A DNA stretch of 64,000 nucleotides, taken from the NCBI GenBank assembly GCA_003988795.1, contig QYAK01000023.1, positions 124,001 through 188,000 on the forward strand. Reading direction: 5' to 3'. Shown piece by piece: positions 1 through 10,708 of the stretch. The position numbers and the translations under genes are program-made. The notes under the pieces are model-generated. The model did no database searches. It was not told the DNA's origin and worked only from the letters and a program-made list of their open reading frames with translations. Source of the stretch: Proliferodiscus dingleyae (Eukaryota; Ascomycota; Leotiomycetes; Helotiales; Lachnaceae). Each line of letters opens with the position of its first letter. Within the stretch, counting starts at the first letter, position 1.

Positions 1-777
1 ATCCGAAGTGATAATATCATCTTCACAACGCCCTCTCTACATAATAGCAATTTGGGGCGTAAATAATTTCCTACCTCTTCAAACTCGCTTATGAATGTGA
101 AGAAAAACCGAGCAGCGAAGATCGTAAAGATGAGGAGCTTGGAGCTAGGAAGATGATATCGGAGCTCACGATACAGCTACGACGAGATTAAGTGTCATGA
201 TGGAAATTGGTCAGGTCTGATCATGGTCCTCTGAAATGTGGTCACCAGTCGTGCTCACGGCGATTTTCAATGAGCACACCACGCCTATTATTTTCGTCGA
301 TGCGACACCTGAGCATGCTTCTCCATGGGTCAAATCTATGATTTGCGTCATCTTGAGATGCTTCTCTGTTCTGTTTTATGCTATCTGCTCGGTCATCTAC
401 TTGCTCTCTTTGGGTTCATGGCGGCATTCTCGCTCTTGCTAACGACGCCCATAAGATAAAATCCCTCATGCAACTAAAATACCCTGTCTGCCTCCAAACC
501 GTGATAGAGCCAACGGGGACCACGAGTCTGGTCGCTGGACTGCCATCAATTCAGGCTCAAACGGAGCCCTTCGCTTGTTGCAAATCGCAATTTAGGCCTT
601 GGCGTCCTTGAGCATGCTCAGTGGGGTGTACATTTCAATTGAATAATCTAGTCGTCCGACTTGTATTGTAATCCTACAAACCGTCGCTTTGAACACCTGC
701 AACGCCCTCCACCGAAGCCACGTCTAATAATGGATAGAATACTTAGACAACAGCAGATTTCATGGTATTAGCCCTTG
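1..777. other. Non-coding left edge
   Basis: No gene can be supported here. The open frames are short, lack recognisable motifs and are not joined by plausible splice sites. The right part is the 3' flank of the minus-strand PP4R2 gene. Confidence 0.5.
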
Positions 778-2182
778 TTAGCTCTCATTTTCACCCTCCT
801 CATCCATTTGTGTTTTATCATCCACCTTGCCGTCAGCATCAACCAAGACGAAATCATCGTCCGTGTTCTCCTCAGATCCATCCTTAAGCCTCTTTTCAGC
901 AGCGCCCATCTCCTCTTCTGCTTCACGTTTGGGCGTAAGGGGCTCCTCTTCATCTACTTTCTCGTCCTGAGTCTCAGCCGTCACTTGAACTCGCCGACCC
1001 ACGGCAGCTTCAACATCAATGCCCTGCCTATTTACCCCAGGCACCATCCTCTCACTTCCAGTAGATGCCCCTTGCGGGCCTGTATCCTCCATCCCAATCT
1101 CCTCCGGCCCTCTTGCATGTGGAGCCTCGTCATCTTCGCCGTCCTCTCCTCTCAGCTGCGCAGCAGGCACGACACCTGCCCTCTGCTCTTGCCTCAGTAA
1201 TTCGCCCTGCGTGACTCCCCCTTCAGCTCTAAGTAGAGCACTAACGTCTTCTGGTTCTTCCTTCTTCGTGGCAGAACTTACTCCATTCACCGATACGGAC
1301 ACTGTCTCGACACCGCCGGGACCGTTGGGTCCTTCGATGACCTCCGTGCTCTCCGTCTTGACCTCGCCCTCTAGTGGGCTGTGAGTGCCATTTCTGCTGC
1401 CGTTACTCTTGTTCAGCCATGGAATCGGCGTGAGGAGCGCACCTCCAAGCGATTCGTCTGATCCGAGAGACGCTTGAGGTGTTGAAGCGGGATTGCCCCA
1501 AGAAATGGATAATGGGTCTGCGGATGAGGAGCCATTTGAGAGGACAGATGAGGAGGAGGGCTCAGGGATTGCAGGAGGTAAAGGAAAGATGTGTGCACCG
1601 GAAGTGACATGAACGACCCGATCAACGGCGTGAAGATAGGAGGGGAGGGTGCGGTAGTGGGCACGCGGTGTAAGGATTAGTTCGGCAAGCCGTTGAACGG
1701 TATGAGGTGGATGAGTGGTGAAGAGAGTCGTGAGAGTCGTGGTTATGGAAGTGAGAAGGATTTGCATTTGCGGGGGTAGAGCGTCTGGTGATGAGTTAAG
1801 GGTCTGGGGAGGTGCATTTTCCTTGTCTGTTGACTGAGGAGAGTCCAGGCTGTTTTGGCTGGAGGCCTCTTCTTTCTTGGGTTGAACCGGAGGTGAGGAC
1901 GGTATTTGTGATGAAGATTGTTGCGACGCAGCCGGCGAAGGAATTGGAAAGTCGTTCTGTACAATCTATACATTGTAAAGATAAAGTGCAAAACAGTCAA
2001 GAAGGTGGGAGTATTACTTTTTCTAATCTATCGATCAAGTGCGACAGAAGGCCGGGCCACTGCTCACTTCAAAGGTGTCAAACCTAGTCAAAATTTGAGG
2101 ATGGAGTTTGGACGACTTACTAGTCGATGGAATTTCCATCTGCGAGAGCCCTCAGCACTTCATCATCTGTGTCAAGCTTCAT
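778..2182 (-). CDS. PP4 regulatory subunit 2 (PPP4R2/Psy4 family)
   Basis: Predicted regulatory subunit of protein phosphatase 4, which in other eukaryotes acts in DNA-damage recovery. Exons on the minus strand are 2182-2121, 2066-2018 and 1965-778 (432 aa). The largest uninterrupted ORF starts at an internal Met (1767), but joining two upstream exons at GTAAGT/AAG and GTAATA/TAG restores the family-typical N-terminus, including IVQNDFPIP at the exon 2/3 junction. The conserved block with HTVQRLAELIL and the following HAVDRVVHV segment is the PPP4R2 signature region. The C-terminal half is acidic and low in complexity, with a KREAEEEMGAAEKRLK stretch that may act in nuclear localisation. The family call is confident. 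Exact splice sites are inferred, but the phases add up. Confidence 0.85.
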
Positions 2183-4158
2183 CGTTAGCTTTGCGACAGA
2201 AACTAAGTATCGGTTGTTGATTCGAGCGCGCTTTGAGGCGAAGGCGAAGGCAAGGCTGAAGTGGGGCTCTCATCAACTTTAAATTTTTGGCTTCAACTGT
2301 ACCTAGGTATAGTCATCTTGCTTACCTCATGAAGGGACTAAGATAAGACTTATACTACACTTGCTATATTCTTAACATGTGATTCTTTTAGACCTAGGGC
2401 TTCTCATTCCTTCTATCTAGGTGCGTGAACAAACGGTCGTAGGGTCTACCAGGATAGTATCAGCAATGTCTATATTGACACGTGATCTGTGCAAACATCG
2501 ATTCTTGGGAGCGCAAGAGTTTGCACCTGCTCCAGGGGCTAGCGCGGAATGTTAGCGTGTCTCCCCAGACTATATATATCTCGTCCATCCCCTACGTCTC
2601 TTCTTTTTTTCTCTTCATACTTACCTTCTTGAAGTTTTCGCAGCTCAAAAATTGCGAGACTACGGCACGAGATCTCCATTGCACATCGGGGCATCAAGAG
2701 TCGTTGAGTAATGGCTCTACGGCTTGTCCGTCCTTGCTTTTCATTGTGCTTGTTGTGTTCTCACGACGGTATGAAGAAGAATTGGAAGTTCCTCATCAAC
2801 ACCCTTACAACCTGATCATGAAAGCAACTGCATACAGATATTGATATGCCATTTATGAAGTACGGTTAGAATCTATTGAACTTCCGGTAGGACGTCGCAG
2901 AAGCAGACTGCTTGCGCGCGCTTAGGGAGTCAACCCCATGGCGGTGGTCGCTGGATGGATTTCACAGAGACAGAACATGCATCTTTTCCATCCTTACCCT
3001 AAGTCAGAGCGCCATAGCAGAAGTCCTGTTGCATGCAGCCTTGCGGCAGGGCACTGTAATGTTCTTGGTTGTCATCAATCTGCTGTTGTGTACGTACTGT
3101 ACATCTCGAAGTGATCTTGCCCGTCCGTATAGGCTACATTCACCCGACTCTCTGACCTCGTACTAGAACTTCAGTCGGAGCTGCCAATTGAAGTGAAATT
3201 TCTTTGACCGCACCCACATCCCCAATCTCTACTTAAAACAAGAACGCAGGTTCCACAGCATTAATGCATTTGAGAGGGACGCCGTGGTTGTTTCCCTGCG
3301 CTTGTGAACTCAGCCTCACTGCTGGAAGGACTCATCGCCCTGCCTCAGCTGCCAAGACACAGAGGGAGCCGTAAGAGAAAACAACTAGCTTCCCGTCAAG
3401 GCATTCCCCGATCGTGATTGTGGCAGTACACTAGGACTCTCTTCTCGCGCACTTTAGTCTCACACACAGACTGCGACTATAATATTGTTTAAAGGTTGGG
3501 TCTACCCGCTGTGCTGCACTCTTTCTAAACGCGCGGTGGTGAACGGAAGCAGCGGAGCGGCTTAGCGAGTGACCCGAGCGTGCGTGAGAGCCTGACCTGA
3601 GAGGAGAGACTTTCTACTGCAATCTGCAATCCGTCTCCTCTTCATCGATCATTTCTGTCCATCACAAGTCTCCTCTCCTCCTCCCTCCTCCCTTCTTTGA
3701 CCGCACCCTACGCTCGCTGAGACATCCCTACGAATTCTTATCCCACCCTCGAATCCGCTGTCGTCCCGCACACGTCCGGTCCCCTTGCAGCGACCCCCCA
3801 AGACCTTCGCCACGCCGACTGTTTCACGCTCGTTGCATATCCAACGACTGATCCCCATCTCTGCGAGGGCCATCAGCCCCAAGACCGCTCTTCCTAGTTC
3901 TTCATCAACTTGACATCGCCAGTTTGGGTCATCGGCTTTGTTTAATGCTGAGTCCATCTGGACAATTAATACTATCGCTCGATCGACTTAATTCACGAGG
4001 CTTGCCAGCTCCGCAGAGGAGCTTGTAATATCGCCAACGTGGCTTACAGACAAGAGTCCCGCAAAAGTCTGCTGCCAGACGCAGACTCCTATGGTGGCTA
4101 CTTCTCGAGAGAGGGCTTGACTCCAGCTGCCTTACCAGCAAGACCCACACGAAGGGGG
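2183..4158. other. Intergenic region (PP4R2 upstream / UPF0658 upstream)
   Basis: This is the 2 kb divergent interval between PP4R2 (-) and the UPF0658 gene (+). It holds no recognisable gene. An open frame at 2482-2844 starts with GTG and has no family features. The segment 3590-3800 is pyrimidine-rich on the plus strand, as in many fungal promoters and 5' leaders. From 3970 onward the reading frame of the downstream gene is already open (see findings). Confidence 0.5.
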
Positions 4159-5301
4159 ATGTATAGGTAGTTTTGCCTTCGTCCTACACATACATCGCAA
4201 TTTCTAACTATTCACCATGACAGACCAAACACCCCATGGACCTGGGCGTTCATGCTCACGGTTCTCGCACAAGCCATGGTAGTCTTGGCCATGGAATCGT
4301 ATCTCTTCGCGAGGTTCCAAGAGAGTTTAGTCCATGACCGCAAATCGATTCCCCTTGTTAAAACAATTCCCACATACCTCACAATATTCATCTTCGGATT
4401 CCTGTATCAATTATACCTGGTTTGGGATTCTTTGCGTCTGAAGAATACGATCCAGGTCATCGGGCTCTGTTTCTACGATGTAGGGATGCTGATATATGCC
4501 GCTATCCAATATGATCAGATCAACAAAGCTATTGAAGGACTGCGCGATCAAAACCCTCCTTACATCTCGCCAAATAACCCCATTTGGGAAGATATTCAAC
4601 CATACTTACTAGCCGTTCCATGCATTATTGCATTCTTCGTGTTGGTCATGACATTCATTGCGTGGAAACTATATGATGAATTCGCATGGACAATCTACAA
4701 GCATATCAGTGCGGACCTTCGAATGAAGCGTCGCTATCTGGCCTATCAGGTAAGGTTCCAGGCCAGCAGCCTTCATCGTTGTGTGCTAATTATATTCAAG
4801 ATTTATATCGCATTGTTGAAGTTCGATTTCTTCTTCTTCCTAGGTTTCACCGTCCAATTCGTCGTCATCGTTACTGGGGTCTCGGATGCCGAGTTTGGAC
4901 TTACAATTGCTGCTATTCCAGTCACGATCGTTATCCTCTTCATGGCCGGTTTTTGGACTCGCCGTGAAAACAAGTTCGGCATGATTCTTACGATTTTCTT
5001 GTTCTTCTGCGGTATGGCCTACTTCATTTTCAAGCTTGCTAGAATGTACCAGCAAGACCATGCAAGGTTTTACCTGCCGGCGCGGAAGAATTTGACGAGT
5101 TTTGCTGTCATCACCATTGTTTTGCTCGTTCTCACTATCATCAATGCATGCATGTGCACGGCAAATTTTGACAAAGGTTTGAAGCAGCATGTTACGAAGC
5201 GTAAGATTGGTGGCGAGGAGGAGAAGATGGACCACATGACCGAGCTTCCAGATATTAAGCCTGGCAACGCTCCCGCCTCGAGCCGAATGACTATCGACTG
5301 A
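4159..5301 (+). CDS. UPF0658-type Golgi membrane protein
   Basis: Polytopic membrane protein of the fungal UPF0658 family (Golgi location known from fission yeast; molecular function unknown). At least seven hydrophobic segments are visible, followed by a charged cytosolic-type C-terminal tail. Model: exon 4159-4166, intron 4167-4223 (GTAGTT, branch CTAAC, CAG), exon 4224-4749, intron 4750-4800 (GTAAGG, TTCAAG), exon 4801-5301. The second intron is 51 nt with no stop, so an unspliced reading looks like one continuous ORF. Removing it joins YLAYQ to IYIALLKFD, as expected in the family. The first in-frame ATG is 4159, but the same frame is open and protein-like back to 3970, so the true start may lie in an upstream exon. 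Confidence 0.8.
4750..4800 (+). other. Stop-free 51-nt intron in the UPF0658 gene
   Basis: It has a GTAAGG donor, a GCTAAT-like branch and a CAAG acceptor. Its length is divisible by three and it has no in-frame stop. Retention would insert 17 residues into a predicted loop next to a membrane segment. Confidence 0.75.
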
Positions 5302-6135
5302 ACGTTTGCGAATACCAGATTTGGAACTTTCTGGGTGGGATGGGCTGTAGGAGCATGCCATGTACACTGGGACGATAAAATGATGACTTTTCTTTAGTTC
5401 TCGGCGCGTATGTCTTGGCCAGCATGGCTAATCAAGACTTGAAGTTTCCATACCCAGGGCGTTAGGAGACTGTTCGATGGAGTTTGAGGAGTTTGCATTT
5501 CGTCATTTGGATAAGAGGGCATTGATTGCAATCTTGTCAACGATTGAGCAAATCTGCCTCTAAGGTGACCTAAATATAAGACATTATCATACTACACTTC
5601 ATATGCCTTGTTGTGTCTTAGGAGAATGAGGTCTCAAAGATATATAAGTCTATCAGTCTCATTCAATTCGTATAGGTTCCAAGTATATCAATGACCTTGG
5701 ACTAGCACTGGTCCAATCGAAGTAGACTGTGTTCTCGTGTTGCCACGCTATTAAGATGTTGAAACAGGTACGTAAGAATTCACTAAAGATCTAATTGCCT
5801 TTACTCAAGGGAGATGTTCTGTTTCACTCACACAGAAAAACAGAGAAAGCTGCCAGCTTAAAAGGATCTAAGTTATGGCATGTCACGTGGGTGCCTCGGC
5901 CTTCCGGCTCAGGTCATTCATCCTGGACTTCAACCAACTCAATTTCTCATCCCGTTATTCCTGGATTTTTAATGCTTCGAAGTGAGGCTACTAAAAGACT
6001 CCCACTTATGTGTTTCATTTGTATGCACGATTGGCAGAAAAAAGCTTCTCAATCTTTCACAGCCCTGAATTTCTCGGAGGCTCACAGATAGCTACCCCTC
6101 TCGAGCTTTCAAAGACCAATATCCCAAGCAAGACA
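5302..6135. other. Intergenic region
   Basis: 3' flank of the UPF0658 gene and promoter/leader of the enoyl-CoA hydratase gene. The frame of the downstream gene is open from about 6010, but it has no ATG before 6136. No other gene is seen. Confidence 0.5.
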
Positions 6136-7116
6136 ATGCCCTCCCTACCAGATTCCTATGAATCTCTCTCCCTACACGACATTAAAATCTCACATGTCCC
6201 TGCTTCATCTCCTAAACCCACACCTGTCATACTCATCACGCTCTACCGCCCAGAAGCCCACAATGCCTTCACAGACCGTATGGCTGCCTCCGTTGTTACC
6301 GCCTTTGACCTGCTCTCAGTCGACCCCCGCGTCAAAGCAATCGTACTTACCGGCCACGGTAAGATGTTCTGTGCGGGTGCCGATCTTGACACCGGGTTGA
6401 GTTACAAGGATGACACTATAAGGACGCATAGGGATGGGGGCGGTAAGGTAGCACTAGCGGTATACAGGTGTTTGAAGCCGGTGATAGCAGCAATAAATGG
6501 AAGTGCGGTGGGGGTAGGAGTTACTATGACGCTCCCGTGTAATATTAGGGTTGTAAGTGAGCGAGCAAAGATTGGATTTGTGTTTGGGAGGAGGGGGATA
6601 GTCACAGAGGTAAGTCCTTGGCGGCAAGGTGAAAAGTCAAATGGATACTAATGGTGATAATTTGTGTAGGGAGCGAGCTCTTTCTTCTTGCCAAGATTGA
6701 TAGGGTATAGTAAAGCAATTCATCTCGTGACTACTGGATCTGTCTACCCTGCTACGCATCCTCTTCTGAGGGACCTCTTTACGGAAATCATGTCGGAAAA
6801 TCAGGTGCTTTCTAGGGCAATAGAGCTTGCGGATGACATAGCTAGGAATACAAGTGCGATCAGTACGCACTTAATGAAAGATATGATATGGAGGAACCCT
6901 GGGACAGCAGAGGGAACGCATTTGCTTGATTCAAAGATTTTGGTGGAGTTGTTCGAGGGAAAGGATAAGTTGGAGGGGATAAACAGCTTTCTGCAGAAGA
7001 GAGACCCGAAGTTCGAAGGAAATATGCTTGACAATGCGCCGACTGCTTGGCCTTGGTGGGAACCAATCGATGTCAGAGCTCCAGATGTTCAAAAGGAAGT
7101 CAAGTCGAAGTTGTGA
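6136..7116 (+). CDS. Peroxisomal enoyl-CoA hydratase/isomerase family protein
   Basis: Crotonase-fold enzyme, probably acting on fatty enoyl-CoA in peroxisomal beta-oxidation. Exons 6136-6609 and 6670-7116 are joined across a GTAAGT...GTGTAG intron (306 aa). Visible features are the substrate/oxyanion-hole segment KMFCAGADLD, the second oxyanion-hole helix region AAINGSAVGVG, and GIVTEGASSFFLPRL, which carries the acidic residue expected in the active site. The last three residues are SKL, a canonical type 1 peroxisomal targeting signal. The first in-frame ATG (6136) was chosen because the upstream open frame has only a GTG. Whether it is a hydratase or a delta3-delta2 isomerase cannot be decided from the motifs alone. 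Confidence 0.88.
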
Positions 7117-7510
7117 GAAGACTTGGAGGCTCGGAGTAAAATAAAATTCATTACGATTTATTCAAAGTCACCTACCAAGTGGAGCCTCGAGGAATTTCGC
7201 GCCCTTTATGTGACTATGGTAGGAACAATTGGTCAGCTATCACATGACGTAAGATAGGATATATATGATTAGATTATCCTAAAGTCAGTCTGTACAGAAG
7301 TTTACTACTGGATTCAGTCTCGATACCATTAGCCAAGGCACAACTCGTAGCGCATCCCACTTTCTTCCCTCGGCGGCCGCTCACACTGATATAAAAACTT
7401 CACAGCCATAAGCATTGCGAAATTACATAAATACGGTAAAACAACACAATCGAAAAAGCCCGGCTTTTTATATCCGCTCAAAGACCACGTTCCCTCCTCG
7501 AGTCGTAAGA
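7117..7510. other. Intergenic region
   Basis: Spacer between two same-strand genes. The frame of the RidA gene is open from 7415 but begins with TTG and contains no ATG before 7511. I see no RNA gene or clear terminator. Confidence 0.45.
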
Positions 7511-8003
7511 ATGGTTCTCAAGGAAGCAGTTTTGACCGATAAGGCACCCCCACCATTACCCTTTCTCTCGCAGGCCATCAAGTCCAACGGCATGGTTTTT
7601 TGCTCAGGCTCTGTTGGCATGGATCCTACTACCTCGAATATTGTTGAAGGATCTGTTGCCGACCGTACTGTACTTATTTCGTCTCTTCTCCTCTGTCTTA
7701 GATGCAGTCGAGCTGACACTCTTAGGAACAAGCTCTGAAGAATCTAGCGGCGGTCCTCGAGGCCGCTGGAAGCTCCATAGACAACGTTGTCAAGGTCAAT
7801 GTCTTCTTGACTGATATGGCGAACTTTGCAGCTATGAATAAGGTCTATGAGAAATTTTTTGCCAAGGACCCTAAGCCGTGTAGAACGTGTGTTGCCGTGC
7901 ACCAGTTGCCTCTTGGGACCGGTGAGTTGGCCTTGCACCATGTGAAGAACAGAAGGCTGATATCTTTTCAGATGTCGAGATTGAACTTACTGCTCACCTG
8001 TAA
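7511..8003 (+). CDS. RidA/YjgF/Mmf1-type reactive imine deaminase
   Basis: A 128-aa member of the RidA family, which hydrolyses enamine/imine intermediates released by PLP enzymes. Exons are 7511-7669, 7726-7921 and 7972-8003, with donors GTACTT and GTGAGT and acceptors CTTAG and TTTCAG; lengths sum to 387 nt. Family marks are FCSGSVGMDP near residue 40, AGSSIDNVVKVNVFLTDM, and the substrate-carboxylate Arg in CRTCVAVHQLPLG. The last exon codes only the terminal strand ending in ELTAHL. The size is typical of the cytosolic form. The upstream in-frame extension is basic but lacks an ATG, so a mitochondrial presequence is not supported. Confidence 0.92.
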
Positions 8004-8387
8004 GGTTGCTGCTCCTTGAAGGGACAGCGAGTGCTTACTGAATTGGAAGAGCAGGGGAGGTCAAAGCGAGCCTGTAAGCAGGGCGGGCAATAGGCTTGGT
8101 GGGGATTGGTGATGGAGTCATTACGATGATATTGAATCCTACTAGCTAGCAATCAAGCCTAGCCTGGCAGCTGTAGTCGAAAGAGGAGGCGTACTTGCTT
8201 TGTTTAATTGTGAGATAAGATCAATCACAAATAGTTGTCAATGCTATATATATGTCTGGGTATATGACAGGTGGGACATTCTCCGTAAAATATCAGGCCA
8301 ACCTCTGTGCAGACGCCGCTGCCGAGCGCCATACAAAATGACCCTAGCCTCCTTACGCCACAGTAAGTTTACACAAAGCTAAACATT
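8004..8387. other. Convergent 3' spacer
   Basis: Shared 3' region of the RidA gene (+) and WC-2 (-). No additional gene is seen. Confidence 0.45.
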
Positions 8388-9978
8388 TCAATTATTGGTA
8401 CCAGGACCCACAGACTGCGCTACACTGGGTTTCGTCTTCTTTTCCTTCTTCGCCCACCGAAGACCACAAGCGTTGCAAAGTGTTTTCGGTCCGCTGGGTC
8501 CCTTACGCCATTCAGGCGAATCGAGTGTACCTGTATCCTCCTATCAGCATCAGCTTTTAAGACAGTGCAATCAGAATCACTTACCACAATCCGTACAAAC
8601 ATATTCATCTGGCAGTTTTATTTTCTTCCTCTTATCGCTTGCTTTTACATCTTTGTCGACGGCTATAGCAATACCAACATCTCCCTTGATCAAAGCCGGG
8701 CTCATATCTCCTGTGCTGATACCCTGACTTCTTTCTCCATCCTGGTATCTCAACCCAGTAAGCATCTCGATGGTTTCAATATGTGTAGCACCTTCATAGC
8801 GTGCCATCTTGTCATTGATAGAATCTGGACGACTGCTCAAATTGGCATCTTCAAGATTCTGACGCGTAAGAGCAGCATTCAAGCCCGATGGCTTTGCAGG
8901 TGGTGGCATTGCTCTGACATCTGGATTGGACATTTGAACTAGTACTGGCGTATTCACCGTCGTACTGCCCGTGATATCGCTCTCAGACGCGTTCTCAGAC
9001 TGCTTCCTACTACTCCAGTCTCCTTGTTCATGAGCTTCTTGTTCCTCTTCGGCTTTCAGATCGTTGATGCGTTTTGTCAAACGCTCATTTTCGATTTTGT
9101 GCTCAAGAAACGAGTCTAGCAGTGCAGCGTTCTTAGTTGGGTATGGACGCGCCATCATGAAGAAGCCTCTGCAGAAGCCTGCTGCATTATTCAGACCGAA
9201 TTGCGCTGCATCGGACGTGAGATGAGGATGTCCATGAGATTCAAATATGGTATAAGTTCCATCTTTCTTTCGGAATCGATAGAAAAATCTTAGAGGATGA
9301 CCACTCGCAATTGACTCATTGAACTCTCGAACGAATATGCCACTGTCATCTGGATGTATGAAGTCTACGATGAATTTGCCAATCAGCTCTTCTTGAAGAT
9401 ATCCAGTGAGATGTTTGCCGCTCTGAGACAGATACACAATGCGACCATCAGGTGTTAGGATGTGTAAGAAGTCTTTCAGCTCCTCTACAACTTTCTGCGA
9501 CCAATTTCGCCTTTTCGTGAATTCTGTAAGGGTACTGCCGCCGCTCAAAGAAGATTGAGCTCCAAAACTAGTTGGCAATGGGCCGGCACCGGCGCCAGTC
9601 ATCTGTTGGTCTTGAGAGCTCGATAATACTTTCGTCTTGTCATCTGGCTGGTCCACATTTTGATGTAGCATTGGTGGCGCATAAGGCTTCTGGCCAGCTC
9701 CGTTATCGAGAGTGTTGAGGTCCATGTTCATGGGCAGGCCATCGAAGTCTGCAAGCATTCCCCCATCGTCTAGCATGCCCGTCATGGAGGTATCGTGTCC
9801 GTCGACAGCGCCCTGAAGACTGGTCAGCAATCGATGCGGTTCGAGCGGGCAAACAAGAGGCACGTACCTGCGAGGCTGACGGGCCCCCGGACAGGTCGTC
9901 CATGGGCCCCATGTTCGAATACATGTAGGAGCCCATGGGCATTTGATTCATGTCCATCGGAGAGGGGCCTTGCGACAT
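8388..9978 (-). CDS. wc-2: White Collar 2 homologue (PAS + GATA zinc finger)
   Basis: Nuclear partner of the WC-1 photoreceptor; the WC complex activates light-responsive and clock promoters. Exons on the minus strand are 9978-9868, 9812-8585 and 8530-8388 (493 aa), with introns of 55 and 54 nt. The N-terminus is Met/Gly-rich. A single PAS domain spans roughly residues 145-260 (LTPDGRIVYLSQSGKHLTGY to FYRFRKKDGTYTIFESHGH); it lacks the flavin-binding GRNCRFLQ motif of LOV domains, as expected for WC-2 and not WC-1. The final intron splits a C-x2-C-x18-C-x2-C GATA finger (CTDCG ... CNACGLRWAKKEKK) near the C-terminus. It is divergent from RAD50. Confidence 0.93.
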
Positions 9979-10708
9979 GCTGGCCGGATCGCGGACAGAG
10001 AGCACAGACGCATCCGATAGTTCGAGCAGACGACTCTGGCTGTTGAGTTCGCTCAGCTGGGGAACGCGCGCGGGAACTTGGCCTGCTGGATAATCCCCTG
10101 GCGAGCCTCTCGCAGCGGCGGCTGTCCGCGGGAAGTCCTCGTCCTCGTCCTCTCTCCTCGTAGCCCTAGCGTATGATCTGCTCCAGGGCGGCACCGGTGG
10201 AGGGGTGTGGGCGTGGGTGTGGTGCGGTGTGTGGTGTGTGGTCAACCGTCGGAGATATGATGTAGATCGACAGTGCTTTGGATATGCCTGCAGTGAAAGA
10301 CAGAATGATAGCTTTGACGTCCCTTGGTCTCTTTCTTCTCTTCTACCATCAGATGCATCTCAACGTAGTCCACCTGGTGCACTCATCCATACGCCTTACC
10401 TAATCAGAAGCTGCGATTAGCCCCCGGCAATAATTATCCACGCACGTGATGGCGCGCGCGGTGGAAAAGAAACGTCGCGTGCACCTAACTTCCGCTTGAC
10501 CTTCCTACTCATCGTGTATCTTCTATCAACAACCCAAAATCCCAGACGACGCATGAGCTACCGCTGCTCGTACCGCGAGCCTCACGGGCAAGATGTAAGT
10601 ATACTCTATCGATAAAATCGTTTATATGCTAATCGACATTAGGTGTGAGTGATGTCCTGATCTGCATGCCCTGATCTGCAAAATAGTATTGCTAACCCTT
10701 CTACCAAG
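9979..10708. promoter_or_regulatory. Divergent promoter region of WC-2 and RAD50
   Basis: About 0.7 kb separates the WC-2 start (9978, -) from the first supportable RAD50 exon (+). The WC-2 side contains Arg/His/Pro-rich open frames in the minus direction that look like 5' leader. The first RAD50 exon probably lies here: ATG 10553 followed by possible donors at 10595 and 10599, but no model is fully satisfactory. Confidence 0.45.

Noticed and set aside
2482..2844. 120-codon ORF between PP4R2 and UPF0658
   Set aside because: It starts with GTG, has no recognisable domain, and its hydrophobic stretch is typical of pyrimidine-rich non-coding DNA.
3649..3957. Minus-strand 102-codon ORF upstream of the UPF0658 gene
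   Set aside because: It has no motif, biased composition, and lies opposite the likely leader of the plus-strand gene.
7415..7510. Basic N-terminal extension of the RidA protein, resembling a mitochondrial presequence
   Set aside because: The frame begins with TTG at 7415 and has a stop just upstream. There is no ATG before 7511, so initiation there would need a near-cognate codon.
8395..8727. Plus-strand ORFs opposite WC-2, the histidine kinase and SNU114
   Set aside because: They are antisense shadows of well-supported exons.
9703..10245. Minus-strand 180-codon ORF overlapping the WC-2 start
   Set aside because: The upstream part is low-complexity leader; the downstream part is the WC-2 exon 1 sequence read through its intron in a different frame.
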